Source: Pseudomonadota bacterium (GTDB lineage: Bacteria; Desulfobacterota; Desulfobacteria; Desulfobacterales; RPRI01). From it: a DNA stretch of 6,561 nt. Both the position numbers and the translations under genes were made by a program. Positions within the stretch are counted from its first letter, which is position 1. Each line of letters begins with the position of its first letter. This document shows, one piece after another, positions 5,013-6,561 of the stretch. A model generated the notes under the pieces. That model was not told the DNA's origin. It saw only the letters and a list, made by a program, of their open reading frames with translations, and did no database searches. Location: positions 1-6,561 of the forward strand of contig JAHJQU010000190.1 of assembly GCA_018819005.1 (NCBI GenBank), given 5' to 3'.

Positions 5013-5507
5013 ATGCATCGTGAACTGCCAAGGGGTCTTAAAATTCGCAATAGCAAGCCTTCCGATCACCAACGAATAATAAGCGTATTGAAAGATTGGT
5101 GGGGTGGCAGAGATCTGACATGGATGTTACCGAAAATATTTCTTGTTCATTTTTCTAACACCTCATTTGTTATCGAAAACGACAAAGAATTAATAGCTTT
5201 TTTAATCGGTTTTCTATCACCGTCAAGAATAAATGAGGGATATATTCATTTCGCCGGAGTTCATCCTGGTTTCCGAGGTATCGGTATCGGAGCTTATTTG
5301 TACGAGCGGTTTTTCAGAATTTGCAAAGAAAATGGCCGTAACACAATCAAGGCCTGTACTTCTCCTGTAAATAAAGGGTCAATTGAATTTCATAAAAAGA
5401 TAGGGTTCAATATTTCAGCTGGAAATGCTGAAATTGACGGCATTCAAGTTACGCTTGATTACAACAAACCGGGTGACCCCAAGGTGCTGTTCGAAATAAC
5501 AATTTAA
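5013..5507 (+). CDS. GNAT family N-acetyltransferase
   Basis: This complete 164-aa protein starts at ATG 5013 with AGAGGT (4999-5004) 8 nt upstream. It is a GNAT-fold acetyl-CoA-dependent transferase. An N-terminal IRNSKPSDHQRI segment (11-22) is followed by the strand FVIENDKELIAFLIGFLSP. Motif A reads VHPGFRGIGIGAYL (83-96), with R88-G89-x-G91-x-G93 as the pyrophosphate-binding loop. Motif B-like NKGSIEFHKKIGF (120-132) is typical of single-domain acetyltransferases. The IDGIQVTLDYNKPGD-type C-terminus (141-155) is common among uncharacterised members. The acceptor substrate cannot be predicted. It lies 24 nt behind the RidA gene and is followed by a terminator candidate, so the two probably form a short operon. 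Confidence 0.88.
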   Translation: MHRELPRGLKIRNSKPSDHQRIISVLKDWWGGRDLTWMLPKIFLVHFSNTSFVIENDKELIAFLIGFLSPSRINEGYIHFAGVHPGFRGIGIGAYLYERFFRICKENGRNTIKACTSPVNKGSIEFHKKIGFNISAGNAEIDGIQVTLDYNKPGDPKVLFEITI

Positions 5508-5527
5508 GTTAAGCGATTAGCATTAAT

Positions 5528-5558
5528 AAGGGTCAAGGAGAGATCCGACCCCTTTTCT
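5528..5558 (+). terminator. Candidate rho-independent terminator of the ridA-GNAT pair
   Basis: AAGGGTC (5528-5534) pairs with GACCC and then CTT (5547-5554), with one bulged C. The loop is 12 nt and the 3' side ends in TTTTCTT. It lies about 20 nt after the acetyltransferase stop codon. The perfect GC-rich part of the stem is 5 bp, so strength is moderate. Confidence 0.5.
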
Positions 5559-5612
5559 TGACTTCAAAAGCAAATCCAGGCGCTGAGCTAAAGCCAGGGA
5601 GAAAAACTCTTA

Positions 5613-6561
5613 ATGTATTTTGATTCGACACGAACGACTTACAATCCTGAGCCTGATTTTACCAGGCCGCTCTTTGAGCTGCCCCATGGTGCGCGCGATC
5701 GCATACTTCAACGGCTGCAGGTTCTTTATCCGGATTCGGTTTCCGGATCTGCCCTGGCCGAGATCGAGCGCATCCTGCAGGTCTTCTATGCCCATAAACC
5801 CCTTGATCTCATTGAACGGGAGAAACACTTTAATCCTGCGAATCGATTCACGGAGCGCGATGTCATCCTCATCACCTATGGAGGCCTGCTTTACAAAAGG
5901 CACCAGTCACCCCTCAAGACCCTTGGAGATTTTTGCGGCGCCTATCTCAGGGGAACCATCAATACCATCCACATTCTCCCCTTCTTTCCTTCCTCATCGG
6001 ACCGAGGTTTTTCGATCATCAACTTTGAAACCGTTGACCCTCTCCTCGGGTCATGGAGCGATATCGAAGCGATGGAAACTCGCTACCAATTGATGTTTGA
6101 CGGCGTGATCAACCACGTATCGTCCAAAAGCCGTTGGTTCATCGAGTTTCTGGCAGGCAATCCGGAATATGAAGATTTTTTCATCTGGTTCGCAAATGAT
6201 AATGAACTCACGCATGAACAGCGGAACATGATCTTTCGCCCAAGAACAACACCCGTTCTCACCCGGTATGAGACCCTCAGGGGACCGCGTTATGTGTGGA
6301 CGACCTTTTCACCCGACCAAATAGATCTCAACTACCGAAATCCCAAGGTTCTTCTGAGGGTCATTGAAATCCTTCTCTTATATGTCCGCCATGGGGCGGA
6401 CATCCTCAGGCTCGATGCCGTCACGTATCTCTGGCACCAGCCTGGAACAAGGTGCATCCACCTTGAGCAGACCCACGAAATCATCAAACTCCTGCGGGAC
6501 ATAATCTCGGTCGTTGCGCCCCATGTGGCGCTAGTCACGGAGACCAATGTGCCACACAAAG
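5613..6561 (+). CDS. GH13_18 sugar phosphorylase (sucrose/glucosylglycerate phosphorylase type), 3' end outside window
   Basis: An open frame of 316 codons starts at ATG 5613, with AGGGAG (5596-5601) 11 nt upstream, and leaves the window without a stop. After about 86 extra N-terminal residues the TIM-barrel begins (ITYGGLLYKR from residue 87). HILPFFPSSSDRGFS and LGSWSDIEA follow, then region I FDGVINH (162-168). Region II LRLDAVTYLW carries the nucleophile Asp268, and region III TETNVPH carries the acid/base Glu310. These are GH13 subfamily 18 signatures; these retaining enzymes split an alpha-glucoside with phosphate to give glucose 1-phosphate. The N-terminal extension and ETNVPH fit glucosylglycerate-phosphorylase-like members better than short bifidobacterial sucrose phosphorylases, but the substrate is not decided. 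It is cytoplasmic, and about 240 residues should be missing. Confidence 0.88.
   Translation, partial: MYFDSTRTTYNPEPDFTRPLFELPHGARDRILQRLQVLYPDSVSGSALAEIERILQVFYAHKPLDLIEREKHFNPANRFTERDVILITYGGLLYKRHQSPLKTLGDFCGAYLRGTINTIHILPFFPSSSDRGFSIINFETVDPLLGSWSDIEAMETRYQLMFDGVINHVSSKSRWFIEFLAGNPEYEDFFIWFANDNELTHEQRNMIFRPRTTPVLTRYETLRGPRYVWTTFSPDQIDLNYRNPKVLLRVIEILLLYVRHGADILRLDAVTYLWHQPGTRCIHLEQTHEIIKLLRDIISVVAPHVALVTETNVPHK

Noticed and set aside
5620..6093. 157-codon plus-strand ORF inside the phosphorylase
   Set aside because: Its serine/proline-rich reading is another frame of the GH13_18 gene, whose own frame is open to the window edge and carries catalytic motifs.
1..6561. tRNA, rRNA, CRISPR array, insertion sequence or transposase
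   Set aside because: I saw no cloverleaf, no rRNA signature, no regularly spaced direct repeats and no transposase motif on either strand.

Overview
The window is bacterial and falls into two halves. The left half (about 1-3007) is AT-rich accessory DNA full of broken genes. The right half (about 3094-6561) is more GC-rich and carries intact, ordinary genes in one orientation. No marker gene identifies the organism. The mix of proteins (a 72-residue protein paired with a nucleotidyltransferase, a COG1237-type metallo-hydrolase, a GH13_18 sugar phosphorylase) would suit a deltaproteobacterium (Desulfobacterota) or similar environmental lineage, but this is only an inference.

Positions 1-570 hold gene remnants. 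There is a plus-strand fragment, then on the minus strand an intact 72-aa conserved gene overlapping a nucleotidyltransferase gene cut off after about 26 codons, and then a 22-codon stub that resembles the start of a MEMO-family gene. Positions 571-787 contain no recognisable gene.

Positions about 789-3007 form the tail of an integron gene-cassette array, the main finding here. Three attC sites (1367-1430, 1950-2076, 2951-3007) differ in sequence but share one architecture: an AAC/GTT R-box pair, 5-nt unpaired spacers on both arms, and an L-box pair with one extrahelical base on the 5' arm. Three same-strand genes precede them: a two-membrane-segment protein broken by two compensating frameshifts, an intact 178-aa protein with a ParB/sulfiredoxin-like DGNHR motif, and a shortened, frameshifted relative of SMC/ABC-type ATPases with a HEPN-like C-terminal part. 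No integron integrase is in the window, so this is either the distal end of a larger integron or an integrase-less cassette cluster (CALIN).

After the last attC come a YHS-domain lipoprotein gene, an MBL-fold hydrolase of the dihydropterin-phosphate-synthase-like family, a RidA deaminase closely followed by a GNAT acetyltransferase (likely one operon ending at a hairpin near 5528-5558), and the first 316 codons of a GH13_18 sugar phosphorylase that runs off the right edge. These look like independent chromosomal functions: exported metal or redox protein, hydrolase, metabolite repair, acetylation and glucoside phosphorolysis. All frameshifts seen lie left of 2300 and none right of 3094, which argues for real decay of the accessory half, although base-calling errors cannot be excluded from sequence alone.
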